In this document: one piece after another, positions 11,201 to 21,136 of the stretch
How the letters are laid out: each line of letters begins with the position of its first letter
Position numbering within the stretch: position 1 is the stretch's first letter
From: a virus
Virus record (IMG/VR): IMGVR_UViG_3300024352_000020
Span: 1-64,000 of that record
DNA: 64,000 bases
Direction: 5' to 3' (one strand)
Notes under the pieces: model-generated
Database searches by the model: none
Seen by the model: only the letters and a program-made list of their open reading frames with translations
Told to the model about the DNA's origin: nothing
Made by a program: the position numbers and the translations under genes

Positions 11201-14200
11201 ATTGTTGTGGAGCTTGAAGTTTGTCTTCAACAACTGGTTTTGGTTTGATTTGTACCTGTGCAGCATTTGCTTGATTTTTTCTAAAATTCTTTACTACTTC
11301 AGATCTAATAAAATTATTAATTTCAGAATTCATTTGTGAAATTAATTCATCTGCATCCTTTTTAGTTGCATCAAAATAAGGACGAGCATAACTAACCTTA
11401 TCTGCATGTTTATAAATATTTGAATAATCACCAACTAGTTTATAAGACTTTTCATAGTATGGGAATAACTTATCTTTTAACTTTGTAAGTCTTATATATT
11501 CTGGATTATTTTCGTCTAAACCATTATCGCTCATAAAGTCATTTAGACCTATTTGAGAAAATGGAATAGGCAAATCATTACGAAGATTTTTTAATTCATA
11601 ATCATTTATTGTATAGTCAGTGTTTTTAAAACCCTTTTTAAGTGGATCTTCACCTTTTGATAAAGCATCACTAAAAGAATAATACTGCCTATAATTTCTT
11701 ATAAGTTTTTCTAATTCTTTTGATACTAACTCTTCTCCAACTGGCATAGCCCCATCTTTTTTAACAGCTTCCGGTTTAGCTAATTCAGCCTTGTTTAAAA
11801 CTCTCATCGCTATTAAATTAGTAGCTTCAGCAGTTAATTCAGAAGCTAATTTATCTCTACCCTGAAAAGATGTTAATGGATCATTTGGATCTTTAAAACG
11901 AAGTGCATTTCTAAATTGATAGTATTTACGCAAAACACCAAGGGATGGAATTATAGAATCAATACCTTCTTTTTTATATTCATCTATAGATTTTTCGTTA
12001 AGATCAAATTTATCAAACTCCGCATAAATTCTTGGATCATCTATGTCAGAACCTTTTTTCTTAACAGAAGCTATTGTTTTTGCTAATTCAACATGAAATC
12101 TTTGAGACAAAGTGTTTAAATTATCAGCACTTGGATCTTTTGCTATTTGACTAATTTTCGTAGATAATTTAGCTCTATCTTCAACTATTTTTTCAGCATC
12201 ATTTCTAGCTTCTTGATCTGCTATTCTCCTAGCTCTCTTCTCTTCAATTTCTTTTCTTTGTGCTTCCACTTTCGCTCTAGAAGGAATAACGAATTGACTT
12301 CTATCAACTTCTTCTATTCTGCCGGTTTTTGGGTCAACTTCAACAGCTGTAAGTTCTCCTAAATCACTAAAACTTTGATCGTAAATCGGGCCTATATTAG
12401 TAGTTCTACCTGTAAATTTTTTTGGTTTGCCATTCTCATCTATTACTATTTTACCATTCTTATCTTTTTCTATGTATTCTCTTTTTATGACAGATGGAGT
12501 ATTTCCAGTTCTAGCATTTTCATCTAAGTGAAAATTGCCATCTTTATCTTTTCTGGCAAATTGCACTTTTGGTTTTAATTGCTTTTTTTGAAAAGCTAAA
12601 TTCTCATTTTCTCTAGCTCTAGCTAAAGGAATATTCATCAATGGCATTTGTCTTGTTGCATTTGGATCATTATGAAAAGCTATTTCATTTTCTGCATAAG
12701 TAGTTGTACCAGTAAGAATTTCATTAAAAACTTGTTGCTGTTTATTTTTAAAAAATTCTCTGTATTTTAAAGTTTGCTCAATTAAAGCTTTTGCTTCTTT
12801 ATTTGGATCATTATTAAAATTATCAGCTTGAATGTCGGCGAGAAATCCAGATGCATTTTTATCTCTTGGACTTAAATTCATCATTTCTGCTTGCCACCGA
12901 TTAACTCTTCTGCGATTCATTAACCAAAGATAAGCAGCGTCTTTATTTAAATCATTAAGATTAACTTTTGTAGATGAGAATGGATATCTTGGTGCAAAAG
13001 AATCTATTTTTAAAATATTATTTTTTTCTGAATTACTAAGACCATTAAATACATCATTAATATTTTTAGCTGATGGTAAGTTATCGAATTTTTCAGAAGC
13101 ACGAACATATAATTCCATCATGTATTCGTTTAGTAAGTCTTTATTATTGAAAACTTCATTAGCACTTAAATAATCAGAAACGGATCTCTCAAACTCATCT
13201 CTAAAATCTATTAATCCATACCTAACAGAATTTTTTAATTCAACATCTTTACTTGTTATACGATTTAAATAAGCTTTAAATTCAAAGTCTTTATATAATT
13301 CTGGATTTATTCTTTTAATGTTATACGGTGTTTTACTTTCAGAAGTTGTTTTTTTACCTTTATCAATATAAAATGCCACTTCATTTTCAACGCCACCCAT
13401 AGATCTGATAAGCGGATCTATTCTAGGATCGTTTCGTTCTGCCTTCTTGGGTCTTAATTGTATTCCTCCTTCAGCCTTATAATTAACTCCGCTATTAATA
13501 GCATTTAATAAAGGAAGATTATTACGAGTTGCATTTGCATTAACAATAAATTCATCATTAGCAATCATTGCTATGTTATCTTTACCTTTTGCCAGTCCTC
13601 CTTCTGAAAAATAACTTACTAATCCGCCAAAAGCTTTTTCTTCTGGTTGAATGGTTATTTTTTTAATTTTTTTGTTTATTTCTTCTAATTGATTAACTAA
13701 ATTAATAAGTTCTTGCCCTATTCTTCCAAATGGAATTTTTATATCTTTTAATTTTTCTAAATCATTAATAACCGATTCCATTTGATCGCTATCGCCAAAA
13801 CCTGACTTCCTAGCCTCTCTTAAAATAGATTGTCTAATTCTATCTGGTATATTTTGTAACCCCAAAGAAGATTGCAAATTTTCTAAAGCTCTTATTTGTT
13901 CTGGGGATTTAAATTCTTCTTTTGTGCGATTTTGTATGTTTCCAAAATCTCGTATGTCTGCTAGTGCTTTTTCAAATAAATTTTTATCAAAATAACGATT
14001 TGTTATTCGCAAATCCTTATCATATTTAGATGATATTAATGAACTTTGTAATTTATTTAAGGCATCGATTACTCCTCCATCTTTAAAACCAGCTTTTTTT
14101 ATAGATTCTTTATCAAATTCTTTAACTTCTAATAAATTTTTCGCTCCAGATTGAGCATTTAATGCAGTTTGAAGATTTGGCCCTCTTTTAAATAAAGAAG

Positions 14201-17200
14201 CAAAATATCCCTGTTCTGTTTCACTCATGCGATCAGCTTGAACATTAAAAGCATCTTTATTTGATAAACCTAATTCTTTATATACATCTTCTAAATTTTT
14301 TACTGCTGTTAAATTTTCTCCGGCTCGAATATCTGCAAAATCTTTTCCTTTGTCTTTTCCTGCTATAATACCAATTTGATTTTCTAGCGAAGCTCTTTGT
14401 GCTTCTAATGGCTTTCTTTGTTCTACAGAAAATGTTTCTTTTAAATCTTTAATAAATTTATCAGCTATCTCCTGCATCCTTTTCGTAGAATCTTGACCAT
14501 TTTTGATTGCGTCAGAATATAACTTAGCTGCCTCTTCTTGTCTTTTGGCTATAGCAAGCATATCGGCTCTTGCTTGATTTGACTTTTCTTCTTCTGTTTG
14601 AATGTTTAGTTGTGGATAAGCTCTTTTTAAAGCCAAATTTTGAATTTGTTCGCCTGTCTTTCCTCCAAACTCTGGAAGTCTTACATTTTTAAATGTTTCT
14701 GTAAATTGAACAAACTCTTTTCTTCTTTTTAAACTCAATCCAGATATATCAGCACCAGCAGCAACATCTTGTGCTATGCCTCTTCCACGCTCTAGTTCCT
14801 TAAGCTGTCTCTTGTCCATAGTAAACATAGATCTTGCAGCACTTAACTTAGCCTCTCTTTGCTGCTCTGCATCGGCTAACCTTCCTTGTGCCTCTGTCAT
14901 AGAAATTGTTTCATCTCTTAGATTCTTTAAAGCATCAGATAAATTAGAAATTCTATCTCTGATATTTTGATTGGCTAAAGCTAATTCCTGTGCTTTTTTT
15001 CTAGCGTTTTCATCAGCATTTGCCAAATCAGTAAAACTACCTTTTAATTCTTCGTCAGACTTTTTCAATTCATCTCTGGCAACCATTAAATCTTTGAAAA
15101 TTGCCTGTGGATCTAATATATCTGCCTTATTAACATTGGTATTTTCTAAAAGTTGTCTTTGTCTAATCAATAAAGGCTGATTAATATCTTCAGTTTTTAG
15201 AAAATCGCTAATAGGTCTTCCTGTTTGTGCTGATTGTATTTCAGCTTCTATCTTTTTAACATTTAAAGATTTTTCATTTAAAACCACTAATTCATTCAAA
15301 TATCTATTTTGTTCATCGGATATTCTTTTTAAACCGTTGATGTATTCTTGACCAACAGAATTAACAGCATTGGCTAATTGCTGATTTGTTTGATTAAATT
15401 GATTAGCGTACTGATCTAAAGCTTTTTTAGTTAATGCAAAAGGATCAAAATCTTTGCTTTGTCGTGTTAGTGATTGTCTACTTTTTTCTAATAAATCTTC
15501 TATATTAGCTGCAAATCCTGAAAACTCTGGTGCTTTAAGATCTATTTTTTGTTCTTTTAATATTGCCTGTAGTTCTTTAAACATTCCTTCGCCAGCTATT
15601 GTGCCAAAATCTTTATCTCTAGCTACTTGCAATGCAGCTGGAAGTGCTGTGTATAACTTATTTAGATTTAAAGCATTATTTTTTTGTTCTTTTCCAGCAT
15701 CTCCCAATATTCCAAAAGTTTGATCTAAAGCTGATCCAAATAAATTTCCTGGAGTTCCAATTTTTAATCTTTCTGAAATAACAGGTGCTCTAAATTCAGA
15801 TCTTCTATCCATAGCATCAACAAAATTTGTTGTGGCCCTGCTCATATTTTCAAAGTCTTGAACTGATAAAGCGACGGCATTACCAAAAAATTCTAAAGAC
15901 AAAGCTAATTTTTCTACTGATGCAACTGCATTTCTTTGCACTTCAGCTAATCTATCTGATTCAATCTTTCCTTTTACTAAGTTAAAAGCAAATTTATTTA
16001 ACTCATCTCCAGATTTTCTAGAAGCAGCACCCAATATTTCAAAAAATGCAACATCCTTCTTTAAATCGGCAAATATTTTTTCTGCATTGAACTCGCCCCC
16101 AACAGTTCTTTGTTCAACCCTAGATAACAAAATTTGTGTAAGTGGTTGTAATGCAGCACCAAATCTTTCACTTAATTTGTCAGCAACTATTTTATTTACA
16201 TCTCCGCCTTCTGCTTTTGCTTGCTCTCTAGCTCTTGACTGAAGGACTTTAAAATCAGCAAGAACTCTTATTAAATCTGCTTCTGATCTAGCAGTAAATC
16301 TTCCTGCTTCAGCCACATCTCTTAAACTGTCATTAACTTTGTCTGCCGATTTTTGAAAATTTAATTTTTCAATTTCAGCAGCTGCTTTTTTAGAAGCACT
16401 GATAAAACTGGCTATTCCAGCACCGGCTATAATTAAGCCAGAAGCTAATTGACCAAGACCTGGTATAACATTAACAGCTATTGCTGCTGTGGCTGCTGCA
16501 CCTAAACCAGCTGAAATACCAGAGCCAATAATATTTGTTGTCCTAGAAGTTCTTCCAGCACTAACATCTTCGGCAGTTCCAGCTGCATTTTCTAAATAAT
16601 TAGCACCAAATGAAGCAGCGACAGAGGCAGCACCGATGATGCCTCTTCCGAGACTAGATCTTTGAAAACCTGCAAATGTTCCCCTTAAACCACCTCCAGC
16701 ATTTCTAATTTCATCTCTTAAATTGGCAAAAGCACTTTTAATAGATTCAGCAGCGGAGTTAAATGAAACTCTAAATCTTCCAAAAAACCCTTTACCCTGA
16801 GTTAAGTCTGTTGATATACCACGAAGATCATCTGAAACTTTTTTGCCAGATGTATTCATTTTTTGAATAACATCTTGCTCTAAAGACTCAAGACCAAATA
16901 CACGGCCTTGTTTTTCTACGAAATTTGCATTTTGTTGAACTGCTTGTGCATATTTTTGAGTAGCAGCTTCTATCAAAATTTCTTTATCATTAATGCCAGT
17001 TATAATTTTAAGTTGATTGGCTATGGCTAATACGGCCTGTTGTTTAAACTTATTTTCTTCTTCTGTCAAAAGTCTTTGTTGTGTATATGTACCTATTGCT
17101 TGTTGTGCTTCTCTTGATGGAGCAATTTTGCCCAATCTTTCTTCTGTTCTTGTGCTTAAAATATTGGCTAAGGACTCAGAACCTCTTCTGCCTTCTCCAA

Positions 17201-20200
17201 CATTAAGAGGGGCTTTTTCTGCTGGTAAAAATCTATAAACCTGTTCTCCAGTTGGTAATGCTTGAGCTTCTAATGTAGATGCTAAATTTGTTCTTTGAGT
17301 TTTTAATTCTTCCAATCTTTTTTCAGCAGTAATAACGGCTGGATCTAAATTAGGATCTGCAAATGTAGAAGAAGTTCTTGCGGTTGCAACGGCAGAAGTT
17401 GTTGTTAATATTTTTTCATTTAATTTTTCGTACTTTCTCATTGTGGAAGTAGCAATGCCTTGTGCAGCTGACATAGCCTGAGAAGCACTGATATCTACTC
17501 TTTTTGCTCTTATTTGCTCATAAATAATATCTGTCAATATTTTAGTAGCTGCACTATACTGATCTTCTTCAGAGCCTGTTTGTGCAGAAACAAGTGTGCT
17601 TAAATCAAATTTTCTATTCTTAAAAATCTGACCTTGTTGTTGGGCGGTTATTAAAAGTCTAGGATCTATATCTCCACCAGCAGCAAATCCAACTCTTCCT
17701 CCTAATGCAAATTTTCCAAACTTATTCATTCTATCTAAGTTAGAAGAACCGATTGAAGAAGCAGAACTTGGGCTAAATACAAATTCGCCTGGAGTTAATA
17801 AAGAAGGAACTCTTCCTCCAGAAGCAAATCCTTTTCTTGCCATATTAGATAAATTATCTGCACCAATCTTTGATACAGAAGATTTTCTAATTACAAAAGA
17901 ACCTTCTTCCAAATCCATTGGAACACTATCACTGTTACCAACTCCTGGAACTATGAATCCGCCATCAGCTTTTTTTCTTTTTTTAGGAAATGTAATAATA
18001 TCAGAATTTTTTTCAAAATCGGCTGGTCTATTAACTTTTGCTATATTAGCTATATCTTTTGCATAAACTCTTGATTCCTTATTTATAATATCAGCTGCTG
18101 AAACAACACTTCTTTTTAGTTCTACATAAACGCTTTTTTTATTTCCTAAAATTTTATTAATAGCTTCCTGATTAGGTTTTCCATTTTCATCTTTTATAAA
18201 TTTTGATAAATTTTCAGATGTTGAAAAAGAATCAATTGGGAAATTGGCTTCTGTAGATGCTTCTTTTGATTTTGTTCTTTTATTATAATAATATTCAAAT
18301 ATATATCCTTCTAATTGATTTTGTCCATTTGTGTCACTATTAATTATTCCTTTTACTATTTCTGGACCTCTTGTTTTTCCGTATCTATCATTTATTTTTT
18401 TTCTATTTACAATATCTTTTGATTCATTAATTAAATTTGTAGCTTCATTTTTAATCTTTTCACTTAACTTTGAATCGCCTATGCCTGGATTATAAGTAAA
18501 AACTGGTATATCAGTATCTTTGATAGAAATTTCTTGTCCATAAACATAAGCTTTAATAGCACTATCACTTTGAATTCTTCCATCTTTGACAGTTGCTTTT
18601 GGACTTTTTACTCCTTCTCCTGGTTTAAGTAATGTTACTTGTATTACATTTCTTAAATTTGGACTTTTTTTTCCAGACTGATAATCTTCTAAATTTATAA
18701 CTCCACCAGCTGCAAATCTTTTTGGTATTACAACTTCACCTGGTTCAAGTAGTGCAGGAACAATATCTCCACTACCAGTTCCTGGTACTACTCCACCTCT
18801 TTTCATTTTTACAACGCCACCATCAGCAAATCTATTTTGATTAAATATCTTTGGGTTTGGACTTGCCGTGATACCAGTGCTAAAGCCCTTTACAAACTGG
18901 CCTATTCCAGTAGCAACTTTTACAGCTGCCAAAGCACCAACTAATGGTATCAATGGCTTTAAAGCATCTGCCAATTGAATTGCAGCACTAGCACCAGAAA
19001 TAAATGTATCAAATAGTTTTTGAAAACCGGTAGACTGAGTTATAGATCTAATTAAAGCATTAAATTCTTCCTTTAATTTTTGTAATTTAACCGCATAAGC
19101 TAATTGAGCCTGACCAGCATTTTGAGTTAATGATCCAGCACCAGCAATCGCCACATTAACAGCTTTTTGACTAACAGCAAATTCTTGAATAAGAGGTATG
19201 ACTTTAGAAATTTGTCTATAACCACCAAGCTCTTCAACTATCTGTGCGAATTTTGGATCTGTAGTTGGAAGTCCAGATAAAGCAGCAGAGAGTCTTCGTA
19301 TGGCTTCGTAAGGACCAACAAATTGCTGTTCTAAGTTAGCATTTCCTAAAGCTAAAGCTTCTTCTCTTGTATATCTAAGTTGAACACCAACTTCTTTAAG
19401 GGCATTTACAGTATTTCCACGCTGTATTCTTGTAAATATAGTTCTAAGACCAGTACTGATAGTTTCAGCACTTTCTCTTGTTGTCTGCCTTACTGATGTA
19501 AATAAGCCTAGTAATTCATTAAGATCACCACCAGCAGCCTTAAAAGCACCACCAGTTTTACGAATGGCTTCTACAATGTCTCCAGCTTCAACAGCGAATT
19601 CGCCAGCAACTGCATTAACAGCACCTAAAGCTCCTTCTAAATTACTTGCACCAATTTTAAACTGATTGAGAATTGCAATTGCACCTTCAGTCGTATTAGT
19701 GAAATTTTCAAAGTTAGGAGCCAATGCTGCTTTAGCCAAAGCTTCCAAAGCAATTCTAGTATCTGCGATTGATAAGTTAGCTTGTTTTAATGTTACAGCT
19801 GCTTGAATTAAATCTTTGCTTGAAACGCCTAAAGATGTAGATAGTCTAGTTACTTCATCAACAACACCTTGAATGGCAGAACCAGTATCTCCAGAAACCT
19901 GAACCAACTTAACCATCTGGCGATCAAAATCTATAGCCTCTTCTGTACCTTTTCTAATGGCATTAGATAATGAAATCATAGATCCAGCAGCTAAACTAAA
20001 AGCACCAAACCTTTTTGCTGCCAAACCAGCTTGACGACCAAAGCTTTCTACGGATGTGATTGCACCTTCAATGTCAGCTTTAATTCTTTTGATTGAATCG
20101 GCATTAGCCATATTCAAATCAATATTGACCTTTTTATTTCCTAATTGTTTATTTAAATCGTTAGATATCTTAGTAGCTGCCCCAGAAGCTAGGGCAACAT

Positions 20201-20228
20201 TCATTATAGCTGTAATATTAAAGGCCAT
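8298..20228 (-). CDS. tail tape measure protein, TP901-1-like, 3976 aa
   Basis: The tape measure sets tail length, is packed in the tube lumen and is ejected with DNA. Residues about 60-300 match the TP901-1 type N-terminal domain (FDRQMVKLVQVSGDTGSAI, ALAAL-like helices, SAETISTGLRTIFTRI). An alanine/glycine-rich hydrophobic zone near 1200-1280 (IIGSGISAGLGAAATAAIAV, GLGQLASGLIIAGAGIASF) could insert into the host membrane. Long lysine/glutamate helices fill most of the rest. Short GGxVPxxLxPGEFV-type segments recur near 466-500, 759-836, 2198-2252, 3131-3171, 3189-3232 and 3793-3846, a motif common in very long tape measures. At 1.5 angstrom per helical residue the length predicts a tail near 600 nm. 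ATG 20228 has AGAGGAT upstream, and a terminator precedes it. Confidence 0.95.
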   Translation of the reverse strand: MAFNITAIMNVALASGAATKISNDLNKQLGNKKVNIDLNMANADSIKRIKADIEGAITSVESFGRQAGLAAKRFGAFSLAAGSMISLSNAIRKGTEEAIDFDRQMVKLVQVSGDTGSAIQGVVDEVTRLSTSLGVSSKDLIQAAVTLKQANLSIADTRIALEALAKAALAPNFENFTNTTEGAIAILNQFKIGASNLEGALGAVNAVAGEFAVEAGDIVEAIRKTGGAFKAAGGDLNELLGLFTSVRQTTRESAETISTGLRTIFTRIQRGNTVNALKEVGVQLRYTREEALALGNANLEQQFVGPYEAIRRLSAALSGLPTTDPKFAQIVEELGGYRQISKVIPLIQEFAVSQKAVNVAIAGAGSLTQNAGQAQLAYAVKLQKLKEEFNALIRSITQSTGFQKLFDTFISGASAAIQLADALKPLIPLVGALAAVKVATGIGQFVKGFSTGITASPNPKIFNQNRFADGGVVKMKRGGVVPGTGSGDIVPALLEPGEVVIPKRFAAGGVINLEDYQSGKKSPNLRNVIQVTLLKPGEGVKSPKATVKDGRIQSDSAIKAYVYGQEISIKDTDIPVFTYNPGIGDSKLSEKIKNEATNLINESKDIVNRKKINDRYGKTRGPEIVKGIINSDTNGQNQLEGYIFEYYYNKRTKSKEASTEANFPIDSFSTSENLSKFIKDENGKPNQEAINKILGNKKSVYVELKRSVVSAADIINKESRVYAKDIANIAKVNRPADFEKNSDIITFPKKRKKADGGFIVPGVGNSDSVPMDLEEGSFVIRKSSVSKIGADNLSNMARKGFASGGRVPSLLTPGEFVFSPSSASSIGSSNLDRMNKFGKFALGGRVGFAAGGDIDPRLLITAQQQGQIFKNRKFDLSTLVSAQTGSEEDQYSAATKILTDIIYEQIRAKRVDISASQAMSAAQGIATSTMRKYEKLNEKILTTTSAVATARTSSTFADPNLDPAVITAEKRLEELKTQRTNLASTLEAQALPTGEQVYRFLPAEKAPLNVGEGRRGSESLANILSTRTEERLGKIAPSREAQQAIGTYTQQRLLTEEENKFKQQAVLAIANQLKIITGINDKEILIEAATQKYAQAVQQNANFVEKQGRVFGLESLEQDVIQKMNTSGKKVSDDLRGISTDLTQGKGFFGRFRVSFNSAAESIKSAFANLRDEIRNAGGGLRGTFAGFQRSSLGRGIIGAASVAASFGANYLENAAGTAEDVSAGRTSRTTNIIGSGISAGLGAAATAAIAVNVIPGLGQLASGLIIAGAGIASFISASKKAAAEIEKLNFQKSADKVNDSLRDVAEAGRFTARSEADLIRVLADFKVLQSRAREQAKAEGGDVNKIVADKLSERFGAALQPLTQILLSRVEQRTVGGEFNAEKIFADLKKDVAFFEILGAASRKSGDELNKFAFNLVKGKIESDRLAEVQRNAVASVEKLALSLEFFGNAVALSVQDFENMSRATTNFVDAMDRRSEFRAPVISERLKIGTPGNLFGSALDQTFGILGDAGKEQKNNALNLNKLYTALPAALQVARDKDFGTIAGEGMFKELQAILKEQKIDLKAPEFSGFAANIEDLLEKSRQSLTRQSKDFDPFALTKKALDQYANQFNQTNQQLANAVNSVGQEYINGLKRISDEQNRYLNELVVLNEKSLNVKKIEAEIQSAQTGRPISDFLKTEDINQPLLIRQRQLLENTNVNKADILDPQAIFKDLMVARDELKKSDEELKGSFTDLANADENARKKAQELALANQNIRDRISNLSDALKNLRDETISMTEAQGRLADAEQQREAKLSAARSMFTMDKRQLKELERGRGIAQDVAAGADISGLSLKRRKEFVQFTETFKNVRLPEFGGKTGEQIQNLALKRAYPQLNIQTEEEKSNQARADMLAIAKRQEEAAKLYSDAIKNGQDSTKRMQEIADKFIKDLKETFSVEQRKPLEAQRASLENQIGIIAGKDKGKDFADIRAGENLTAVKNLEDVYKELGLSNKDAFNVQADRMSETEQGYFASLFKRGPNLQTALNAQSGAKNLLEVKEFDKESIKKAGFKDGGVIDALNKLQSSLISSKYDKDLRITNRYFDKNLFEKALADIRDFGNIQNRTKEEFKSPEQIRALENLQSSLGLQNIPDRIRQSILREARKSGFGDSDQMESVINDLEKLKDIKIPFGRIGQELINLVNQLEEINKKIKKITIQPEEKAFGGLVSYFSEGGLAKGKDNIAMIANDEFIVNANATRNNLPLLNAINSGVNYKAEGGIQLRPKKAERNDPRIDPLIRSMGGVENEVAFYIDKGKKTTSESKTPYNIKRINPELYKDFEFKAYLNRITSKDVELKNSVRYGLIDFRDEFERSVSDYLSANEVFNNKDLLNEYMMELYVRASEKFDNLPSAKNINDVFNGLSNSEKNNILKIDSFAPRYPFSSTKVNLNDLNKDAAYLWLMNRRRVNRWQAEMMNLSPRDKNASGFLADIQADNFNNDPNKEAKALIEQTLKYREFFKNKQQQVFNEILTGTTTYAENEIAFHNDPNATRQMPLMNIPLARARENENLAFQKKQLKPKVQFARKDKDGNFHLDENARTGNTPSVIKREYIEKDKNGKIVIDENGKPKKFTGRTTNIGPIYDQSFSDLGELTAVEVDPKTGRIEEVDRSQFVIPSRAKVEAQRKEIEEKRARRIADQEARNDAEKIVEDRAKLSTKISQIAKDPSADNLNTLSQRFHVELAKTIASVKKKGSDIDDPRIYAEFDKFDLNEKSIDEYKKEGIDSIIPSLGVLRKYYQFRNALRFKDPNDPLTSFQGRDKLASELTAEATNLIAMRVLNKAELAKPEAVKKDGAMPVGEELVSKELEKLIRNYRQYYSFSDALSKGEDPLKKGFKNTDYTINDYELKNLRNDLPIPFSQIGLNDFMSDNGLDENNPEYIRLTKLKDKLFPYYEKSYKLVGDYSNIYKHADKVSYARPYFDATKKDADELISQMNSEINNFIRSEVVKNFRKNQANAAQVQIKPKPVVEDKLQAPQQLITPSVPPEPFKLKIPPELAKEKANAAAIQQEKPKVDEVFEWKAPQNSQEMYDKIYELKEAWIQSKEHKEFLAERHNGVSGIDVLNELEQKDLVSKERLRLRSYLKYLDDNGFREKFRNNLLLRNGGGMIPTMLTPGEAVIPPQIAKNNLSLLNDINYRKGGGGVNIVKSSGKSHPLSRGTDTEFQYLEAGSYVVNRASTEKNMGLLKSLSAGGVVYRQGGGLLAQAFQAREDQNILNSPFHPLFRAYTLREQYANDPTIGRDLAYSLPIGFYEREAKNKELDKNKRLTRDQFQLLIEGGKKFLEQEQSKEQQDRLNALFSGKAPSQQRMTNEEVGDQLTREWIANQARKQQQLTEQSQKPPFGNRGKGLEKNQFDLLNDAFKKLEKEQAKKEEEEDIKRRLGAGFRANGGLIYRAEGGDVAAGFSFNPLESGLNIAGLTAVAANKFKEKKDRLEETDIYSWSFDNLRIVKSEQFNTEFDIFKDYIDAIQANNVKDEKAMERFNVVKQEKDRRSQFRPQLIDREVDIFKLMLRLPTNDNNKLDLGMAKDFETTPEEARKNIEKARDIQRLVNAEKRYTGIVSGLVSLDRFGKRNKGDSFKEAEKYFDLAEIKAFADEKNKPAALKDRKDIDPSYFKDIVGIKGNVVIPEKIKASIINYMKNRKIKGFYGSDDFQRVTGFDDTVFNKIGTQTIFLRRSDVDSIQEAAGRENKNRLNIIGDITDKQISGDFIRGKGFMPDLTPDEMANALPGSDIAFQAAGQAEEQGLGFNQRFFLNSLDPANKPKGFAFGGYVNGASYGDMIPARLRAGEFVLNPQAAQSIGYGNLNAINEQRFFDGGIAGGDRLFDKVTKSSSAQKLDQIDTKSFSDSVKMFDGGVNKFDSSIKSMGESITRLQSAINDLAKINIPEEINGNITVENNANIKIDSPNFAGEVNTVVSNTMSKIVKALESTTGGAISQADIFRDIGTA

Positions 20229-20240
20229 TGCTATCCTCTA

Positions 20241-20286
20241 TAAAAAGAAAGGGAGCAATCTCTTATTTTAAGAAAAGACTGCTCCC
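20241..20286 (-). terminator. rho-independent terminator before the tape measure gene
   Basis: On the minus strand GGGAGCA (20286-20280) pairs with TGCTCCC (20257-20251). The stem continues inward for seven more pairs, including G-U wobbles, to a short loop, and is followed by TTTCTTTTTA. It lies between the stop of the 271-aa chaperone-region gene and the tape measure start, so it should attenuate read-through into the tail-tip operon. Confidence 0.85.
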
Positions 20287-20307
20287 ATTAGACTATCCTA
20301 TTAAATA

Positions 20308-20315
20308 TTACACCA
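20308..20315 (-). promoter_or_regulatory. TGGTGTAA motif upstream of tape measure
   Basis: The octamer TGGTGTAA (minus strand) lies 5 bases after the stop of the 271-aa gene and is followed by TATTTAATAGG. The same octamer occurs in the gaps before the portal and tail tube genes and just before the scaffold start. A promoter or RNA-level signal is inferred; the terminator lies between this copy and the tape measure start. Confidence 0.35.
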
Positions 20316-20320
20316 ATTTT

Positions 20321-21136
20321 TTATTCTTTATCTTCCTCAATTGGCTTGCCTTCATCATCCAAAAATGGAGTGAATTCAACAATATAATTACCTTCTTCAT
20401 CCACTAAATTTCCTTCAATATCAACAAGTTTTCCGTCTTCGTTGATATATCGACCATCTTCATTAACAAGACGGCCTTCAGAGTCAACTCTACGGCCCTT
20501 CTTATCAATATAATTTAGCTGATCATCAACAAACTTATACTTCTTCAAGAATTCGTTTTCTGGAAGACGCTTTTCATAATCTGGGTCAATTCCATAAAGC
20601 ATCATAGCCAAGTTAGAAGCTGCTGGCCCGATAGCTGGATCAATTTCTTTTGCAAGAAAGTCCTCATAAGACTTAAAGTATGGCTTGCCAGTATCATTAA
20701 ATACAGTGCATGCCGAAACAAAGAAATTAAACTGGGCGTTGTCTGCCTGACCTTCAGCCGTATTATTATCAAGGCCAATACGGTCAGAATTAAGTGTGCG
20801 TAGTTCGGCCCTATAACGCTTCATCTGTAGGGCTACTTCTTTTGCCTCACTAAGCTTAATACCGCCAGACTTAATTTTTCGCTCAGACTCGGCGATCTTT
20901 TCCTGTAGATCACGAAGTTGTTTTTGCTTATTATCATCCCAAAGCTTCTGCTCTCGCATAACGCTTTCTACTTTAGCACGAAGAATACCGCCGGACTCAA
21001 CGGCATCACGAAAGGCTTTATTATAAACCTTTTGTCCTTCTTGCTTTTGCTTGACAGTTGGACGCTGAACTGCAAGTTCAACTTCCTTATTATCAAGCGT
21101 TACTTTAAAAGTCCTCTTATTGTCAGGTGCACTCAT
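20321..21136 (-). CDS. tail assembly chaperone candidate with heptad-repeat tail, 271 aa
   Basis: It is encoded just before the tape measure gene, the classical place of tail assembly chaperones that hold the tape measure before tube polymerisation. Its start ATG 21136 overlaps the previous stop as ATGA and has a very strong AAAGGAGGA site. Residues 50-130 are charged coiled coil including EQKLWDDNKQKQLRDLQEKI, which resembles EHGIWNDEKEELLEKLNKEI in the 341-aa gene two genes upstream, so the two look paralogous. Residues about 212-254 are six consecutive seven-residue repeats, [KED]G[RKN]x[VIL][ND]x, for example EGRLVNE, DGRYINE, DGKLVDI, EGNLVDE. GC content is higher than in the fibre genes, as expected for strong expression. 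Chaperone function is inferred from position and paralogy. Confidence 0.6.
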   Translation of the reverse strand: MSAPDNKRTFKVTLDNKEVELAVQRPTVKQKQEGQKVYNKAFRDAVESGGILRAKVESVMREQKLWDDNKQKQLRDLQEKIAESERKIKSGGIKLSEAKEVALQMKRYRAELRTLNSDRIGLDNNTAEGQADNAQFNFFVSACTVFNDTGKPYFKSYEDFLAKEIDPAIGPAASNLAMMLYGIDPDYEKRLPENEFLKKYKFVDDQLNYIDKKGRRVDSEGRLVNEDGRYINEDGKLVDIEGNLVDEEGNYIVEFTPFLDDEGKPIEEDKE

